Source of the DNA: Alteromonas hispanica
GTDB lineage: Bacteria > Pseudomonadota > Gammaproteobacteria > Enterobacterales > Alteromonadaceae
Assembly: GCF_010500915.1 (NCBI RefSeq)
Contig: NZ_JAAAWP010000001.1
Span: forward strand, 62,001-126,000
Length of the DNA: 64,000 nt
Direction of reading: 5' to 3'
The notes below the pieces were generated by a model. That model was not told where the DNA came from. It saw only the letters and a list, made by a program, of their open reading frames with translations, and ran no database searches. The position numbers and the translations under genes were made by a program. Of this stretch, positions 10,495-20,827 are shown in pieces (position 1 is the first letter of the stretch; each line of letters begins with the position of its first letter).

Positions 10495-10520
10495 AAACAA
10501 GCGGCTTATGCCGCTTGTTT
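10495..10520 (+). terminator. Hairpin terminator after gyrA
   Basis: An 11-base perfect stem, AAACAAGCGGC (10495-10505) and GCCGCTTGTTT (10510-10520), with a TTAT loop lies 94 bases after gyrA and before serC. Only a short T-run is inside the stem, so it may terminate incompletely. Confidence 0.65.
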
Positions 10521-10572
10521 GCCAATTGGCAGTTTAATTGGCATCAACAATATACAGGTGTTGAAAAACGCA

Positions 10573-11658
10573 ATGAAAGAGGTATTCAACTTTAGCGCTG
10601 GCCCAGCAATGCTTCCTAAAGAAGTGATGCAAAAAGCCCAAAGCGAGTTCACGAACTGGCGGGATATGAACTGCTCAGTAATGGAAGTAAGTCATCGCGG
10701 CAAAGATTTCATAGAAATTGCTGCAAAGGCAGAGCAAGATCTGCGTGACCTTCTGTCAGTGCCTTCTAATTACCATGTACTTTTCACCCATGGTGGCGGG
10801 CGAGGACAATTTGCGGCGGTACCCCTTAACCTTTCCCAATCGGGCGACACTAGTTTGCATTTAGTAAGTGGCTCTTGGTCTAAAGGTGCCGTGGCAGAAG
10901 CGGACAAATACAACAATGCAGTTGTGGTTGGTGAAGTGTCAGAAAAAGATGGAATGCACTATGTTCCAAAGCCATCTTTGGCCAACATTGCTCAAGGGGC
11001 TTCCTACTATCATTTTTGTCCGAACGAAACCGTAGACGGAATTGCTTTCGACTGGTTACCTGAATCGGGCGATGTGCCTCTGGTTTCAGATATGTCGTCT
11101 ACCATTTTGTCTCAACCTATTGATGTTGCAAAACACGGCGTTATCTATGCTGGGGCTCAAAAAAATATTGGCCCTAGTGGTTTATCTGTAGTGATTGTTA
11201 GAGATGATCTAGTTGGCCGTGCACGCAAAGAAACGCCATCGATCTTTGACTACGAGCTAGCGGCAAAATCTGACTCTATGTATAACACGCCTCCTACATT
11301 TTCTTGGTATTTAGCGGGCCTAGTTTTTGAATGGCTCAAGGAAATGGGCGGCGTTGATGCCATGGCGAAGCGTAATGCTGAAAAAGCGGCGTTGTTGTAC
11401 TCGGCTATTGATAGCTCTGACTTTTATTCAAGTAACGTTCACCCAGACAATCGTTCAAAAATGAACGTACCTTTTCATCTCGCAAACACAGAGCTAGATG
11501 GTCTGTTTTTAAAACAATCGCAAGAAGCTGGATTACTTGCTCTTAAAGGCCACCGCTCTGTTGGCGGTATGCGAGCTAGTATCTACAATGCGATGCCGGT
11601 AGACGGTGTTCTAGCATTGGTAGAATTTATGCGTGAGTTTGAACGAGTGAATGGATAA
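10573..11658 (+). CDS. serC: Phosphoserine aminotransferase
   Basis: 361 residues from [15 protein letters not shown]. The open frame extends to 10474, but that extension crosses the terminator hairpin, so 10573 is the start. The PLP lysine is in [10 protein letters not shown]. SerC makes phosphoserine for serine synthesis and also acts in pyridoxal phosphate synthesis. It heads serC-aroA, whose reading frames nearly abut, followed by cmk-rpsA-ihfB as in E. coli. Confidence 0.96.
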   Translation: MKEVFNFSAGPAMLPKEVMQKAQSEFTNWRDMNCSVMEVSHRGKDFIEIAAKAEQDLRDLLSVPSNYHVLFTHGGGRGQFAAVPLNLSQSGDTSLHLVSGSWSKGAVAEADKYNNAVVVGEVSEKDGMHYVPKPSLANIAQGASYYHFCPNETVDGIAFDWLPESGDVPLVSDMSSTILSQPIDVAKHGVIYAGAQKNIGPSGLSVVIVRDDLVGRARKETPSIFDYELAAKSDSMYNTPPTFSWYLAGLVFEWLKEMGGVDAMAKRNAEKAALLYSAIDSSDFYSSNVHPDNRSKMNVPFHLANTELDGLFLKQSQEAGLLALKGHRSVGGMRASIYNAMPVDGVLALVEFMREFERVNG

Positions 11659-11677
11659 AGGACAAGTGAATACAAAT

Positions 11678-12955
11678 ATGGAACAGTTAACATTAGCACC
11701 GATTAGCAAAGTATCGGGAGTGGTCAATGTACCTGGTTCGAAGAGTCTGTCTAATAGAGCCTTGCTGCTTGCCGCGCTTTGTGAAGGAGATACCGAACTC
11801 ACCAATCTTTTAGACAGTGACGACATTTCACATATGCTTAACGCGCTCACTCAGCTTGGAGTGAACTATACACTTAGCGATGATAAGACTCGATGCGTAG
11901 TGAAAGGTAATGGTGGCGCTTTTAATGTCAGTGAGCCACAGGAACTTTTTTTAGGAAATGCAGGTACTGCAATGCGCCCTTTGTGTGCTGCTTTGGCCGT
12001 GAGCAATGTGGATGTGGTGTTAACCGGTGAACCGCGCATGGAAGAACGTCCAATTTCAGATTTGGTGGACGGATTACGAGAGGCTGGCGCTGACATTAAG
12101 TATTTAAAAAATGATGGTTTTCCGCCCCTTCAAATTAAAGGTAAGGCGTTAACTGCTAATGAAATGTCTGTTGACGGCAGCGTATCTAGTCAATTTCTAA
12201 CGGCGCTTTTGATGGCCGCACCACTGTTTAAAAATGATGTGACCATTAAGATAAAAGGTGATTTGGTGTCTAAACCCTATATCGACATCACTCTTGATAC
12301 CATGGCTAAGTTTGGTGTTGAAGTTGTAAATAACAATTATCAAACCTTCACCATTTCTGGCGACGCAAAATATGTGGCGCCGGGCAAATTTATGGTTGAG
12401 GGGGATGCATCTTCTGCTTCTTACTTCCTCGCAGCTGGCGCTATTAAAGGTGGTACGGTACGCGTAACCGGTATTGGTAAAAACAGTATCCAAGGTGACA
12501 TTCGCTTTGCGGAAGTATTAGAGGCGATGGGCGCTTCTGTAAACTGGCACGATGAATATATCGAAGTGACTGGTGCGCCATTGAAAGGTATTTCGATGGA
12601 TATGAACCACATTCCAGATGCTGCTATGACGATTGCTACAACGGCGCTTTTCGCCGAGGGACCAACGTTAATGACCAACATCTATAATTGGCGTGTGAAG
12701 GAAACCGATAGGTTGCATGCGATGGCCACTGAATTGAGAAAAGTAGGGGCGAAGGTGGAAGAAGGGCACGACTACATAAAAGTATGGCCCACAGACGAAC
12801 TGAAACACGCTGAAATTGATACCTACAATGACCATAGAATTGCCATGTGCTTTTCGCTAGTTGCACTAAGCGATACGGCAGTCACGATAAACGACCCAGG
12901 ATGTACCCGTAAAACGTTCCCTGACTATTTCACTCGATTTAATACCTTAGTCTAA
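11678..12955 (+). CDS. aroA: 3-phosphoshikimate 1-carboxyvinyltransferase (EPSP synthase)
   Basis: 425 residues from [12 protein letters not shown], matching the E. coli start. An in-frame ATG at 11651 overlaps the serC stop by 8 bases, and a GTG at 11666 is a further alternative. Motifs: [16 protein letters not shown] (phosphate and shikimate binding), [21 protein letters not shown] and [10 protein letters not shown] near the end. It joins PEP to shikimate-3-phosphate in aromatic amino acid synthesis. The [10 protein letters not shown] segment shows the class I (glyphosate-sensitive type) pattern. Translation is probably coupled to serC. Confidence 0.96.
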   Translation: MEQLTLAPISKVSGVVNVPGSKSLSNRALLLAALCEGDTELTNLLDSDDISHMLNALTQLGVNYTLSDDKTRCVVKGNGGAFNVSEPQELFLGNAGTAMRPLCAALAVSNVDVVLTGEPRMEERPISDLVDGLREAGADIKYLKNDGFPPLQIKGKALTANEMSVDGSVSSQFLTALLMAAPLFKNDVTIKIKGDLVSKPYIDITLDTMAKFGVEVVNNNYQTFTISGDAKYVAPGKFMVEGDASSASYFLAAGAIKGGTVRVTGIGKNSIQGDIRFAEVLEAMGASVNWHDEYIEVTGAPLKGISMDMNHIPDAAMTIATTALFAEGPTLMTNIYNWRVKETDRLHAMATELRKVGAKVEEGHDYIKVWPTDELKHAEIDTYNDHRIAMCFSLVALSDTAVTINDPGCTRKTFPDYFTRFNTLV

Positions 12956-12993
12956 GTTACCCGTGCGGTAATTATCTATGCGGACCAGTATTG

Positions 12994-13020
12994 TGCCGCC
13001 CTCTTCTTGAGAGGGCGGCA
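12994..13020 (+). terminator. Hairpin terminator after aroA
   Basis: Perfect 11-base GC-rich stem TGCCGCCCTCT / AGAGGGCGGCA with a five-base loop, followed by TTGCTT. It lies 38 bases after aroA and separates serC-aroA from cmk. Confidence 0.75.
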
Positions 13021-13086
13021 TTGCTTATCCTGCACTAAAGCGTATAATTACGCGCGATTTTTAGCAAAATGAAAAATGGAGCAGGT

Positions 13087-13758
13087 ATGCATTCCACACC
13101 CGTAGTCACGGTCGACGGCCCAAGTGGTGCTGGTAAAGGTACTTTAAGTAGCTTATTAGCCAAAAAGTTAGAGTGGCACTTTTTAGATAGCGGTGCGATT
13201 TATCGCGTTCTTGCTGTTGCTGCGCTCCACCACGACCTCCCGTGTGATGATGAAGAATGTATTGTTCCTCTCGCAACTGGTCTAGATGTTAGTTTTGAGA
13301 CCAATGGAGATGCCACACGCGTTATTTTGGAAGGCGAGGATGTTACCGACGACATTCGTACTGAAGACGTCGGTGCCGTTGCTTCCAAAGTGGCTGCATT
13401 ACCCCGTGTGCGCGAAGCTTTGCTTCGTCGCCAGCGCGCATTTCAACAGGCTCCTGGTCTTGTTGCAGATGGTCGCGATATGGGAACTGTGGTATTCCCA
13501 GATGCACAGGTAAAGATTTTTCTTACAGCAAGCGCTGAAGCTCGCGCAGAGCGACGTTATAGCCAGTTGAAAGCTAAGGGCATGGATGTTAATATTGCGC
13601 GCCTTTTAACCGATATCAAGGCAAGAGACGAGCGCGATACTCAACGTTCGGTAGCTCCTTTGGTACCGGCAGAAGATGCTGTAATTATAGATTCGACAGA
13701 CTTGGATATTAACCAAGTCTTTGAAAAAGCGATGGATATTATTTCCTCACGAGGTTAA
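13087..13758 (+). CDS. cmk: Cytidylate kinase
   Basis: 223 residues from [20 protein letters not shown]. An upstream in-frame ATG at 13069 exists, but the ATG at 13087 has GGAG at five bases and matches the family length. The Walker A is GPSGAGKGT, and [13 protein letters not shown] holds the CMP-binding region. It phosphorylates CMP and dCMP. It precedes rpsA as in E. coli. A small hairpin (CTCACG / CGTGAG, 13746-13767) overlaps its stop codon. Confidence 0.95.
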   Translation: MHSTPVVTVDGPSGAGKGTLSSLLAKKLEWHFLDSGAIYRVLAVAALHHDLPCDDEECIVPLATGLDVSFETNGDATRVILEGEDVTDDIRTEDVGAVASKVAALPRVREALLRRQRAFQQAPGLVADGRDMGTVVFPDAQVKIFLTASAEARAERRYSQLKAKGMDVNIARLLTDIKARDERDTQRSVAPLVPAEDAVIIDSTDLDINQVFEKAMDIISSRG

Positions 13759-13878
13759 TCCCGTGAGACAAAATACGTTCAAAGCAGAGCTGCTACAGGA
13801 AGTGGCGGCGATTTTTTAATAACCCCGCGTTATCCGGATTAGAAGCGTGGATATCAACTTAAAAGTTATCTGAGACTT

Positions 13879-15549
13879 ATGACTGAAAATTTTGCACAAC
13901 TTTTTGAAGAAAGCTTACAAGAACTAGAAACACGTCCTGGTTCAATTGTAAAAGGTACTGTTGTTTCTATCGACAAGGACATCGTTCTTGTTGACGCTGG
14001 CTTGAAATCAGAAAGTGCTATCCCAGCAGACCAATTTAAAAATGCTGAAGGCGAATTAGAAATTGCCATCGGTGACGAAGTAGATGTAGCACTAGATGCT
14101 GTAGAAGATGGTTTCGGTGAAACTATCCTATCTCGCGAAAAAGCGAAGCGTCACGAAGCATGGGTTGAGCTGGAAAAAGCTTACGATGATAAGGTTACTA
14201 TTAAGGGCGTTATCAACGGTAAAGTTAAAGGCGGTTTCACTGTTGAAGTAAACAGTGTACGCGCGTTCCTTCCAGGTTCATTGGTTGATGTACGTCCAGT
14301 ACGTGACACAACTCACCTTGAAGGCAAAGAGCTTGAATTTAAAGTTATCAAGCTTGATGCAAAACGCAACAACGTTGTTGTTTCTCGTCGTGCAGTTATC
14401 GAAGCAGAAAGCAGCCAAGAGCGCGAGTCACTTCTTGCTAACCTTGAAGAAGGCCACGAAATCAAGGGTATCGTTAAGAACCTTACCGATTACGGTGCGT
14501 TCGTTGACCTTGGTGGCGTAGACGGTCTACTACACATTACAGATATGGCTTGGAAGCGCGTTAAGCACCCAAGTGAAATTGTTAATGTTGGCGATGAAAT
14601 CAACGTTAAAGTACTTAAGTTCGACAAAGAGAAGCAGCGTGTTTCTCTTGGTATGAAGCAAATGGGCAACGATCCATGGCAAGAAATTGCGTCTCGCTAC
14701 CCAGAAGGTACTAAGATCAACGGTCAGGTAACTAACCTAACTGATTACGGCTGCTTCGTAGAAATCGAAGACGGTGTAGAAGGTCTAGTACACGTTTCTG
14801 AAATGGACTGGACTAACAAGAACATCCACCCATCTAAAGTTGTTAACCTAGGTGACACTGTTGATGTAATGGTTCTTGAAATTGACGAAGAGCGTCGTCG
14901 TATTTCTCTAGGTCTTAAGCAATGTATTGCTAACCCTTGGGAAACTTTCGCTGAGTCACACGAAAAAGGTGACAAAGTATCTGGTAAGATCAAGTCAATC
15001 ACTGACTTCGGTATCTTCATCGGTCTTGACGGCGGCATCGACGGTCTAGTTCACCTTTCTGACATCAGCTGGAACAAATCTGGTGAAGACGCAGTTCGCG
15101 ACTATAAGAAAGGCGACGAAATCTCTGCAGTTGTGCTTCAAGTCGACCCAGAGCGTGAGCGTATCTCTCTAGGCGTCAAGCAAATTGAAGAAGATCCGTT
15201 CAACAAGTATCTGACAGATAACAAGAAAGGTGCTATCGTTGTTGGTACAGTAACTGAAGTTGAGCCAAAAGGCGTTACTGTAAACCTAGCTGAAGAAGTT
15301 GATGGTTACATCCGTGTTGCAGATATTGCTGTAGAACGTGTTGAAGACGCAACTGAAGTAGCAAAAGTTGGTGATAGCATTGAAGCGAAATTTATGGGCG
15401 TTGACCGTAAAAACCGCACTGTTAACCTATCTGTAAGAGCGAAAGATCAGGCTGACGAGAAAGAAGCTATCGACAAGGTTAACCAGCAAGACGATGCTGG
15501 TTTTGCTAACGCGATGGCAGAAGCATTCAAAGCTGCTAAAGGCGAGTAA
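13879..15549 (+). CDS. rpsA: 30S ribosomal protein S1
   Basis: 556 residues, the size of E. coli S1, with six S1 RNA-binding repeats. Repeats three to six are plain to see from [39 protein letters not shown] and [20 protein letters not shown] onward. It binds mRNA and brings it to the 30S subunit. Codon choice is visibly biased towards a few preferred codons (GTT, GAA, CGT), as expected for a highly expressed gene. The 120-base leader has no strong Shine-Dalgarno sequence, consistent with the known autogenous control of rpsA in gammaproteobacteria. Confidence 0.98.
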   Translation: MTENFAQLFEESLQELETRPGSIVKGTVVSIDKDIVLVDAGLKSESAIPADQFKNAEGELEIAIGDEVDVALDAVEDGFGETILSREKAKRHEAWVELEKAYDDKVTIKGVINGKVKGGFTVEVNSVRAFLPGSLVDVRPVRDTTHLEGKELEFKVIKLDAKRNNVVVSRRAVIEAESSQERESLLANLEEGHEIKGIVKNLTDYGAFVDLGGVDGLLHITDMAWKRVKHPSEIVNVGDEINVKVLKFDKEKQRVSLGMKQMGNDPWQEIASRYPEGTKINGQVTNLTDYGCFVEIEDGVEGLVHVSEMDWTNKNIHPSKVVNLGDTVDVMVLEIDEERRRISLGLKQCIANPWETFAESHEKGDKVSGKIKSITDFGIFIGLDGGIDGLVHLSDISWNKSGEDAVRDYKKGDEISAVVLQVDPERERISLGVKQIEEDPFNKYLTDNKKGAIVVGTVTEVEPKGVTVNLAEEVDGYIRVADIAVERVEDATEVAKVGDSIEAKFMGVDRKNRTVNLSVRAKDQADEKEAIDKVNQQDDAGFANAMAEAFKAAKGE

Positions 15550-15558
15550 TGCTTTTGT

Positions 15559-15579
15559 GGGTGTGCAAAAGGCACACCC
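15559..15579 (+). terminator. Hairpin between rpsA and ihfB
   Basis: Perfect stem GGGTGTGC / GCACACCC with a five-base loop, 10 bases after the rpsA stop. There is no T-run behind it, so it is probably a processing or partial-attenuation hairpin and ihfB may still be reached by readthrough. Confidence 0.5.
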
Positions 15580-15626
15580 TGTTCGCGATAGCTGTTTAAA
15601 CAATAATATTGACAATGAGGTTAAGC

Positions 15627-15914
15627 ATGACCAAGTCTGAATTAATTGAACGGCTCGCGGATCAAGCGCGTCAGGTTCCCGCGAAGGAGCTAGAACTGGC
15701 AATTAAAGAGCTTCTCGAACAAATGGCGCAAACCCTTCAAAAGGGCGAGCGTATTGAAATTCGAGGTTTCGGTAGTTTTTCACTGCACTACCGCGCGCCA
15801 CGCGTAGGTAGAAACCCTAAAACGGGCGAAACTGTAAAGCTGGACGGTAAGTACGTTCCACACTTTAAGCCAGGCAAAGAACTTCGTGAAAGAGTTGATG
15901 CCTCAATAGCTTAG
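15627..15914 (+). CDS. ihfB: Integration host factor beta subunit
   Basis: 95 residues from [13 protein letters not shown], with GAGGT upstream of the ATG at 15627. The frame is open to 15609, but the extra residues do not match the family. It has the HU/IHF fold with the DNA-bending arm signature [12 protein letters not shown] and the conserved IEIRGFGSF. With IhfA it sharply bends DNA in replication, recombination and transcription. It ends the cmk-rpsA-ihfB cluster and is followed at once by a strong terminator. Confidence 0.96.
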   Translation: MTKSELIERLADQARQVPAKELELAIKELLEQMAQTLQKGERIEIRGFGSFSLHYRAPRVGRNPKTGETVKLDGKYVPHFKPGKELRERVDASIA

Positions 15915-15918
15915 ATAT

Positions 15919-15945
15919 AAAAGCCGCTTTAAAAGCGGCTTTTTT
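15919..15945 (+). terminator. Rho-independent terminator after ihfB
   Basis: AAAAGCCGCTTT / AAAGCGGCTTTT is a fully symmetric stem followed by a run of six T. It ends the rpsA-ihfB transcript, so the following PilZ gene needs its own promoter. Confidence 0.9.
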
Positions 15946-16022
15946 GTGCCCGCTGTTTACCTTAGGTTCTTTCTTTTTTATGCGTATGCTTTGTAATACG
16001 TATGTTTCTTGCTGAATAACTA

Positions 16023-16052
16023 TTGACCCCTTTATTAAGACAGTTATATATT
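16023..16052 (+). promoter_or_regulatory. Sigma-70 promoter for the PilZ gene
   Basis: TTGACC (16023-16028), an 18-base spacer and TATATT (16047-16052) lie 35 bases before the start codon and directly after the ihfB terminator. Confidence 0.6.
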
Positions 16053-16086
16053 ATCCGAATAATAATAATCGGTTTTTATAGAAGTC

Positions 16087-18426
16087 ATGTCAGCCGGCGA
16101 AGAACAAGCAATAATAAAACAGTATCAGCCGCTAATTCGTGCACTCATTCCCTACGAGCAACAAAATCGCTTGTTAGAAGGTATTAACAAGTTTTCAAAA
16201 CGTTTGCCTAGCAGTGTGCGAAAGGTAGTCAAAGAGGAGGTCGTTAGGCTTACTTCACTCACAGACGCGCCTGCAGATAATTCCGCCTTTGCACAATTTC
16301 CCGTTATGAAGTTTAAGCACTTTGGTATTCAAATGCGCTTAGACAAAGTAGGGGCTAAAATCCTCAAAAGCGAGACCTCGCTTTATCAAGATAGATATAC
16401 CGTTGGTGTTTTCGAGTCGGTAATGAATTCCGACTTCTATCAGAATCAAATTAAGAAAGATCAGTTTAGAAAAATAGTCGATGCCTTCAATATTGAAAGT
16501 CAGTCGTTTACTGATATTGATTTTGGGGACGACATAGCCATTCGTCCAAATTTTACAGTATCATCGCCAGACTTCGAAAAGGGTAGGCATTGCTCTGTTA
16601 GTTCATTTTCTCATGTAGGGATGGCGGTAGAAACTAAACGTCCGCCTAATGTCACCACAGGTGATAATATTACTTTCACTTTACCGGAGGTGTTAGGCCT
16701 CACTAAAGAGCCTACCGACATAACTTTTCATCTGCAGTCGGTGAAATACAATAAGCATCTTGGAAAGTATGAGTCATTCTTTTTGTTCCCCAACGATATT
16801 GATAGCGACTTTATCAATATATTAAAACGCTATATTGAGATTACGGCACACCGCCAACCCCTGCAGCGAGATTTAGAAATAGAACGAGCGATGCAGGAGT
16901 TAGAGAGAGACAGAATTTTAGAAAATAGTCCATGGCTGCCAGTGTACTTGTCTCCCCATAAGAAAAGCTTGAAGCCCACTATTGCCTTGTTTACCAAAGC
17001 CAACGTGGAGCATAATAATGCTGAGAACCTTCTTGCCAGTCTTCAGGACAAGCCATTTTTTGAGTCTCTTTCAAACGAACTATTGAAATACAACGAAGCT
17101 TTTGTCTTTCATGGAACAATAAAAGTTAAAAGTGGTGCTGTGAAAATAACGGCAACGCACAGGCAACTTATCAAGCTAGGTCAGTTAAACGCGCTTATAT
17201 ACCTACTGGCAAAGAATGGTGATTTTATTTGTACTCATTGCCGAATGGATAAAGTCACTCGAGAGGATAAGCAAAAAGCGTTTGCTATTCATGACATCGC
17301 AAGTAAAGAGTTTGAACAGCTGTCTAATTTAAGTCACGTGCTCTATTGCAAAGATGTGTCTAGCTACATAGCCAATTTAACCCTTAGCGCTAAATGTAAT
17401 TTCAAACCACTCTCCAGTGAGCTTAAAGCCAGTGGCGATAATTGGCATATCGACTACGTAATGGAAGAAGACTTAGACAGGCGAAGTGAAACCCGTTATG
17501 TCATTGATAAGTCAGCGTCGATAAAAATGGGGCTGCTTTCGTCAATAGACGCTAAAGTTGCTGATTTATCTGCCAGCGGAATGCGATTGCTCGTAGCGCC
17601 AAATAGCGAGCTGCAAAAAGATATTCGTGTTTCCGTTCCCGATTTGAAGATTAAAAACGAAAAATACAAAGTGGTGCACTATCATCCGCCCTCAGGGGTT
17701 GTGAGACTCAATTTATCTGAAGACGGGCGAAAGTCAAAAGTAAGCGCCAATGTGGACAATATCGTTGAGGAAAACACCGCGTACTTTAAGGTGAGAGATA
17801 TCGCTCGTATTCAGCGTTCTACTCATCGATTCATATGGGAGCTTGCGGTAAGGCATATGCCGTCACTTGCAGTGTTATGTGTAATGAACCGCTTTACACT
17901 AGATAGACTAAAAACCGTTTATCAGAGTGATAATTCTGATGATCTTTATCCGTTTTCTCGCACGCAAAACATTATTCCACTACACGGTTTTTTCGCTGAT
18001 AAAGGACAGGCCAAACCTAAATCGCAAATACTCGAAGGCATGTTTAAAGAGACGCTAGAGCAAAGCTTAGTCGTGCATTGTGTTCGAAAAAGCGATAACC
18101 GCCTTGTATTTATCAAAGAAAAAGACTTTCTTTACTCTAAACTACGTGCGCAAATTAAGAGCCAGTTAGAAGACGGGAAAATTCAGCTAAGCGCTACAGA
18201 TGTTACTGCTATTCGATGTCATGGTGCTATTACTCCGCTCACTAAAAAGCGCTTAGCTCAGTTGTCTAAGCTCGACAAAGCCATGTATGACAAATTAGAA
18301 ACCATGCAGGCCGGTTATACCCACTGTATTTTCATCACAAATATGTCTGCGTTGCATCACGATTTAGTGGTTGAAAACCTCATAGCAAAACGAAAAGCAA
18401 AAGAAGCGGAGCCTGTGCCTGCATAA
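16087..18426 (+). CDS. Large PilZ-domain protein, cyclic-di-GMP effector candidate
   Basis: 779 residues, no signal peptide or membrane segment. A PilZ domain lies at about residues 460-560 with both binding motifs: RRSETR (R-x-x-x-R) and DLSASGMR (D/N-x-S-x-x-G). A cyclic-di-GMP ligand is therefore likely. The ~450 residues before it and ~220 after it match no domain I can name; earlier PilZ-like folds could be hidden in the first half (for example around FPVMKFKHFGIQMRL). It sits alone between ihfB and lapA, which are adjacent or nearly so in related genomes, and has its own promoter. Its partner and output are unknown. Confidence 0.8.
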   Translation: MSAGEEQAIIKQYQPLIRALIPYEQQNRLLEGINKFSKRLPSSVRKVVKEEVVRLTSLTDAPADNSAFAQFPVMKFKHFGIQMRLDKVGAKILKSETSLYQDRYTVGVFESVMNSDFYQNQIKKDQFRKIVDAFNIESQSFTDIDFGDDIAIRPNFTVSSPDFEKGRHCSVSSFSHVGMAVETKRPPNVTTGDNITFTLPEVLGLTKEPTDITFHLQSVKYNKHLGKYESFFLFPNDIDSDFINILKRYIEITAHRQPLQRDLEIERAMQELERDRILENSPWLPVYLSPHKKSLKPTIALFTKANVEHNNAENLLASLQDKPFFESLSNELLKYNEAFVFHGTIKVKSGAVKITATHRQLIKLGQLNALIYLLAKNGDFICTHCRMDKVTREDKQKAFAIHDIASKEFEQLSNLSHVLYCKDVSSYIANLTLSAKCNFKPLSSELKASGDNWHIDYVMEEDLDRRSETRYVIDKSASIKMGLLSSIDAKVADLSASGMRLLVAPNSELQKDIRVSVPDLKIKNEKYKVVHYHPPSGVVRLNLSEDGRKSKVSANVDNIVEENTAYFKVRDIARIQRSTHRFIWELAVRHMPSLAVLCVMNRFTLDRLKTVYQSDNSDDLYPFSRTQNIIPLHGFFADKGQAKPKSQILEGMFKETLEQSLVVHCVRKSDNRLVFIKEKDFLYSKLRAQIKSQLEDGKIQLSATDVTAIRCHGAITPLTKKRLAQLSKLDKAMYDKLETMQAGYTHCIFITNMSALHHDLVVENLIAKRKAKEAEPVPA

Positions 18427-18434
18427 ACATCCTC

Positions 18435-18459
18435 GCGCATCATTAGGTAGCGCTTTTTT
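18435..18459 (+). terminator. Weak terminator after the PilZ gene
   Basis: A short GCGC / GCGC stem with an 11-base loop is followed by six T, just after the PilZ stop codon. The stem is short, so readthrough into lapAB is likely. Confidence 0.35.
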
Positions 18460-18517
18460 GTGTTATCTTATTTCCTGTTTTGCTATTCTTAGCAACAAAT
18501 TAAAAATAAAGGGCTTT

Positions 18518-18778
18518 GTGTTGAAAGGGATCGTGTCATTTCTGATCATTCTAGTGCTACTTGCGGTGGCCTTTGTCATAGGTTCGCAAAACGAGGGAAT
18601 GGTAACAGTAAACTACCTTATTGCTCAGGCGAACATACGACTGTCCACGCTGATTGCTATCTCGTTATCTATAGGAGTTATTGTAGGTATCTTAATTATG
18701 CTAGCTAGCTGGTTGCGATTGAAAGTGCAGCTGATGTCGGCAAAATCTAAGATGCAGCATTTGGAAAAAGAACACTAA
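18518..18778 (+). CDS. lapA: LapA (YciS), membrane partner of LapB
   Basis: About 86 residues with two membrane helices: VSFLIILVLLAVAFVI, then IAISLSIGVIVGILIML after the conserved GSQNEG...VNYLIAQ. It ends in a short basic coiled segment. It matches the lipopolysaccharide assembly protein A family. There is no ATG: AAAGGG precedes GTG 18518 by 4 bases and TTG 18521 by 7, and either could be the start. LapA works with LapB in controlling LpxC degradation and LPS synthesis. Its stop overlaps the lapB start by one base (TAATG). Confidence 0.88.
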   Translation: MLKGIVSFLIILVLLAVAFVIGSQNEGMVTVNYLIAQANIRLSTLIAISLSIGVIVGILIMLASWLRLKVQLMSAKSKMQHLEKEH

Positions 18779-19947
18779 TGCTTGAGTTGCTGTTTTTACT
18801 TTTGCCTGTTGCCGCAGGATATGGCTGGATAATGGGGCGCAATAGCGTTCGCCAGGCGCAGAGGAAGCAGTCGAGTATACTCTCTAAGCATTATTACAAA
18901 GGCCTAAATTTTCTCCTTTCAGACCAACCTGATAAGGCGGTTGATACATTAATTAAAATGATTAATGTCAATAGCGATACTGTGGAAACGCACATCGCCA
19001 TGGGAAGCTTCTTTCTCCATCGGGGCGAAATAGACCGCGCCATCAAAGTACATCAAAATTTAGTTAGTCGCGACGAACTTCAGCCGGCACAGCGTGAAAA
19101 TGCGCTTCGAGAGCTTGGTCAAGATTACACCCAAGCGGGCTTTTTAGAGCGCGCAGAAAACGCTTTTTTACAGTTGCTAAACAGTGACAAACACTACTTG
19201 GTTGCGCAGCAACAGTTATTCAGTATTTATCAAACCACCAAAGAATGGCAACGTGCAATAGAGCTAGCTGAGCGCATGGTAGAGTGCCATGGCGACAACG
19301 ACGATGTATGCGAGCGTTTGGCCCATTTTTATTGCGAACAGGCAACTGTTGAGCTTAAAAACGACGCTCAGGGAGCAGCGCTTACGTTATTGCAAAAAGC
19401 TGTAAATGCAGACGAACATGCGGTTCGCCCTTGGTTAATGCTGGGTGAGCTAGCGCTTGATCAAAAGCGTTATACCGACGCAACGGCTTATTTCGTTCAG
19501 GTGGCAGAACGAGATATCAACTGGTTTAGTGAGGCCGTTCCTAGTTTAGAGAAAATAGCTGAAGAAACTGGGGAGTGGGACGCCTTCGAGAAGAACTTAG
19601 AAGCACATTGGCAAGAATGCGCCACGTCATACCTGGCAATGGTAGATGTATTAATGAAGAAGGGTGAAACATCTCAGGCCAGTGAATATCTTATCGAGCA
19701 ACTGCGAAAACGCCCCACAATGCGCGGCTTTAAGACTCTTATGGGGCTTTATATAGACCAGCTAGAAGATAAAAATTCCGCTAATAGCTTACGTGATTTA
19801 AAAGAGTTAGTAGAAAAGCAAATGCTACAGAGACCGAAGTATCGCTGCAACAGCTGTGGTTTTTCGGGTAGAAAATTATATTGGTTATGCCCATCATGTA
19901 AGAAATGGGGTGTTGTTAAGCCCATTAAAGGGTTGGATGGAGAGTAA
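18778..19947 (+). CDS. lapB: LapB (YciM), LPS assembly regulator
   Basis: 389 residues. One N-terminal membrane anchor (LELLFLLLPVAAGYGWIMG) is followed by a row of TPR repeats through about residue 340, and a C-terminal rubredoxin-like zinc site CNSCG...CPSCKKWG. LapB links FtsH and LpxC to set lipopolysaccharide levels. It is translationally coupled to lapA and followed after 6 bases by pyrF, the E. coli order. Confidence 0.96.
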   Translation: MLELLFLLLPVAAGYGWIMGRNSVRQAQRKQSSILSKHYYKGLNFLLSDQPDKAVDTLIKMINVNSDTVETHIAMGSFFLHRGEIDRAIKVHQNLVSRDELQPAQRENALRELGQDYTQAGFLERAENAFLQLLNSDKHYLVAQQQLFSIYQTTKEWQRAIELAERMVECHGDNDDVCERLAHFYCEQATVELKNDAQGAALTLLQKAVNADEHAVRPWLMLGELALDQKRYTDATAYFVQVAERDINWFSEAVPSLEKIAEETGEWDAFEKNLEAHWQECATSYLAMVDVLMKKGETSQASEYLIEQLRKRPTMRGFKTLMGLYIDQLEDKNSANSLRDLKELVEKQMLQRPKYRCNSCGFSGRKLYWLCPSCKKWGVVKPIKGLDGE

Positions 19948-19953
19948 CGTAAG

Positions 19954-20667
19954 ATGCAAGATATGCAAAAGCCGACTAAAGAGCCTCGCGTCATTGTCGC
20001 GCTTGATTACGATGACAAAGACAGTGCACTGGCGTTTGTTGATAAATTAGATCCCAGTCAGTGTAAGCTAAAAGTAGGCAAAGAGATGTTTACTTTGTTT
20101 GGGCCAGAGTTTGTCAAAACTTTGATAGGAAAAGGGTTTGATGTCTTTTTAGATTTGAAGTTTCATGACATACCTAATACGGTAGCCAAAGCCTGCAAAG
20201 CAGCCGCCGAACTCGGTGTGTGGATGGTAAATGTTCATGCATCAGGCGGGCTTCCGATGATGCAGGCCGCCAAGCAGGCGATTGAAAATAGCGCAAACCC
20301 AGGCACTAAATTAATCGCAGTCACAGTGCTGACTAGTATGGACCAAGAACAACTTTCTGGCGTGATTGATAATGTTACACCAGAAGAGCAAGTTTTAAGG
20401 TTAGCGGCACTGACTGCCACAGCAGGGCTAGACGGAATTGTGTGCTCTGCTAAAGAAGCTAAAGCACTGCGTAATTCACACAGCAACGACTTTCTATTAG
20501 TGACGCCAGGAATTCGACCTGTCGGTGCAGACGCTGGGGACCAAAAGCGGGTGATGACACCTGCAGAGGCAATGAAATATGGCGTAAGCTATTTAGTAAT
20601 GGGAAGGCCTATCACTCAAGCAGCAGATCCTATGGCTGTGTTAACTCAGGTAAATGACTCTATTTGA
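19954..20667 (+). CDS. pyrF: Orotidine 5'-phosphate decarboxylase
   Basis: 237 residues. Catalytic residues lie in [13 protein letters not shown] (the Lys and Asp array), and GIRP near the end binds phosphate. It converts OMP to UMP, the last step of pyrimidine synthesis. The start is ATG 19954; a second ATG at 19963 is an alternative. It is the last gene of lapA-lapB-pyrF and is closed by a strong terminator. Confidence 0.96.
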   Translation: MQDMQKPTKEPRVIVALDYDDKDSALAFVDKLDPSQCKLKVGKEMFTLFGPEFVKTLIGKGFDVFLDLKFHDIPNTVAKACKAAAELGVWMVNVHASGGLPMMQAAKQAIENSANPGTKLIAVTVLTSMDQEQLSGVIDNVTPEEQVLRLAALTATAGLDGIVCSAKEAKALRNSHSNDFLLVTPGIRPVGADAGDQKRVMTPAEAMKYGVSYLVMGRPITQAADPMAVLTQVNDSI

Positions 20668-20721
20668 GGCTAGCCCAGCGCTTTGCATTATCTAAACGTT
20701 TAGTCGGTGAGAAAAGCAATA

Positions 20722-20754
20722 AAAAGCCCGATATTTCTTAAATATCGGGCTTTT
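20722..20754. terminator. Bidirectional terminator between pyrF and ald
   Basis: Perfect 15-base stem AAAAGCCCGATATTT / AAATATCGGGCTTTT with a three-base loop. T-rich sequence follows in both directions, so it can end pyrF on plus and ald on minus. Confidence 0.9.
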
Positions 20755-20827
20755 GTTTACCTGGAGTCTTTAAGCTATTAGCTTTTAAATTTAGCGAGCG
20801 ATCTCATAAGATGGCTCATAAAATGGT

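Noticed and set aside
10474..10572. N-terminal extension of SerC
   Set aside because: It reads through the gyrA terminator hairpin and does not match the family start at [10 protein letters not shown].
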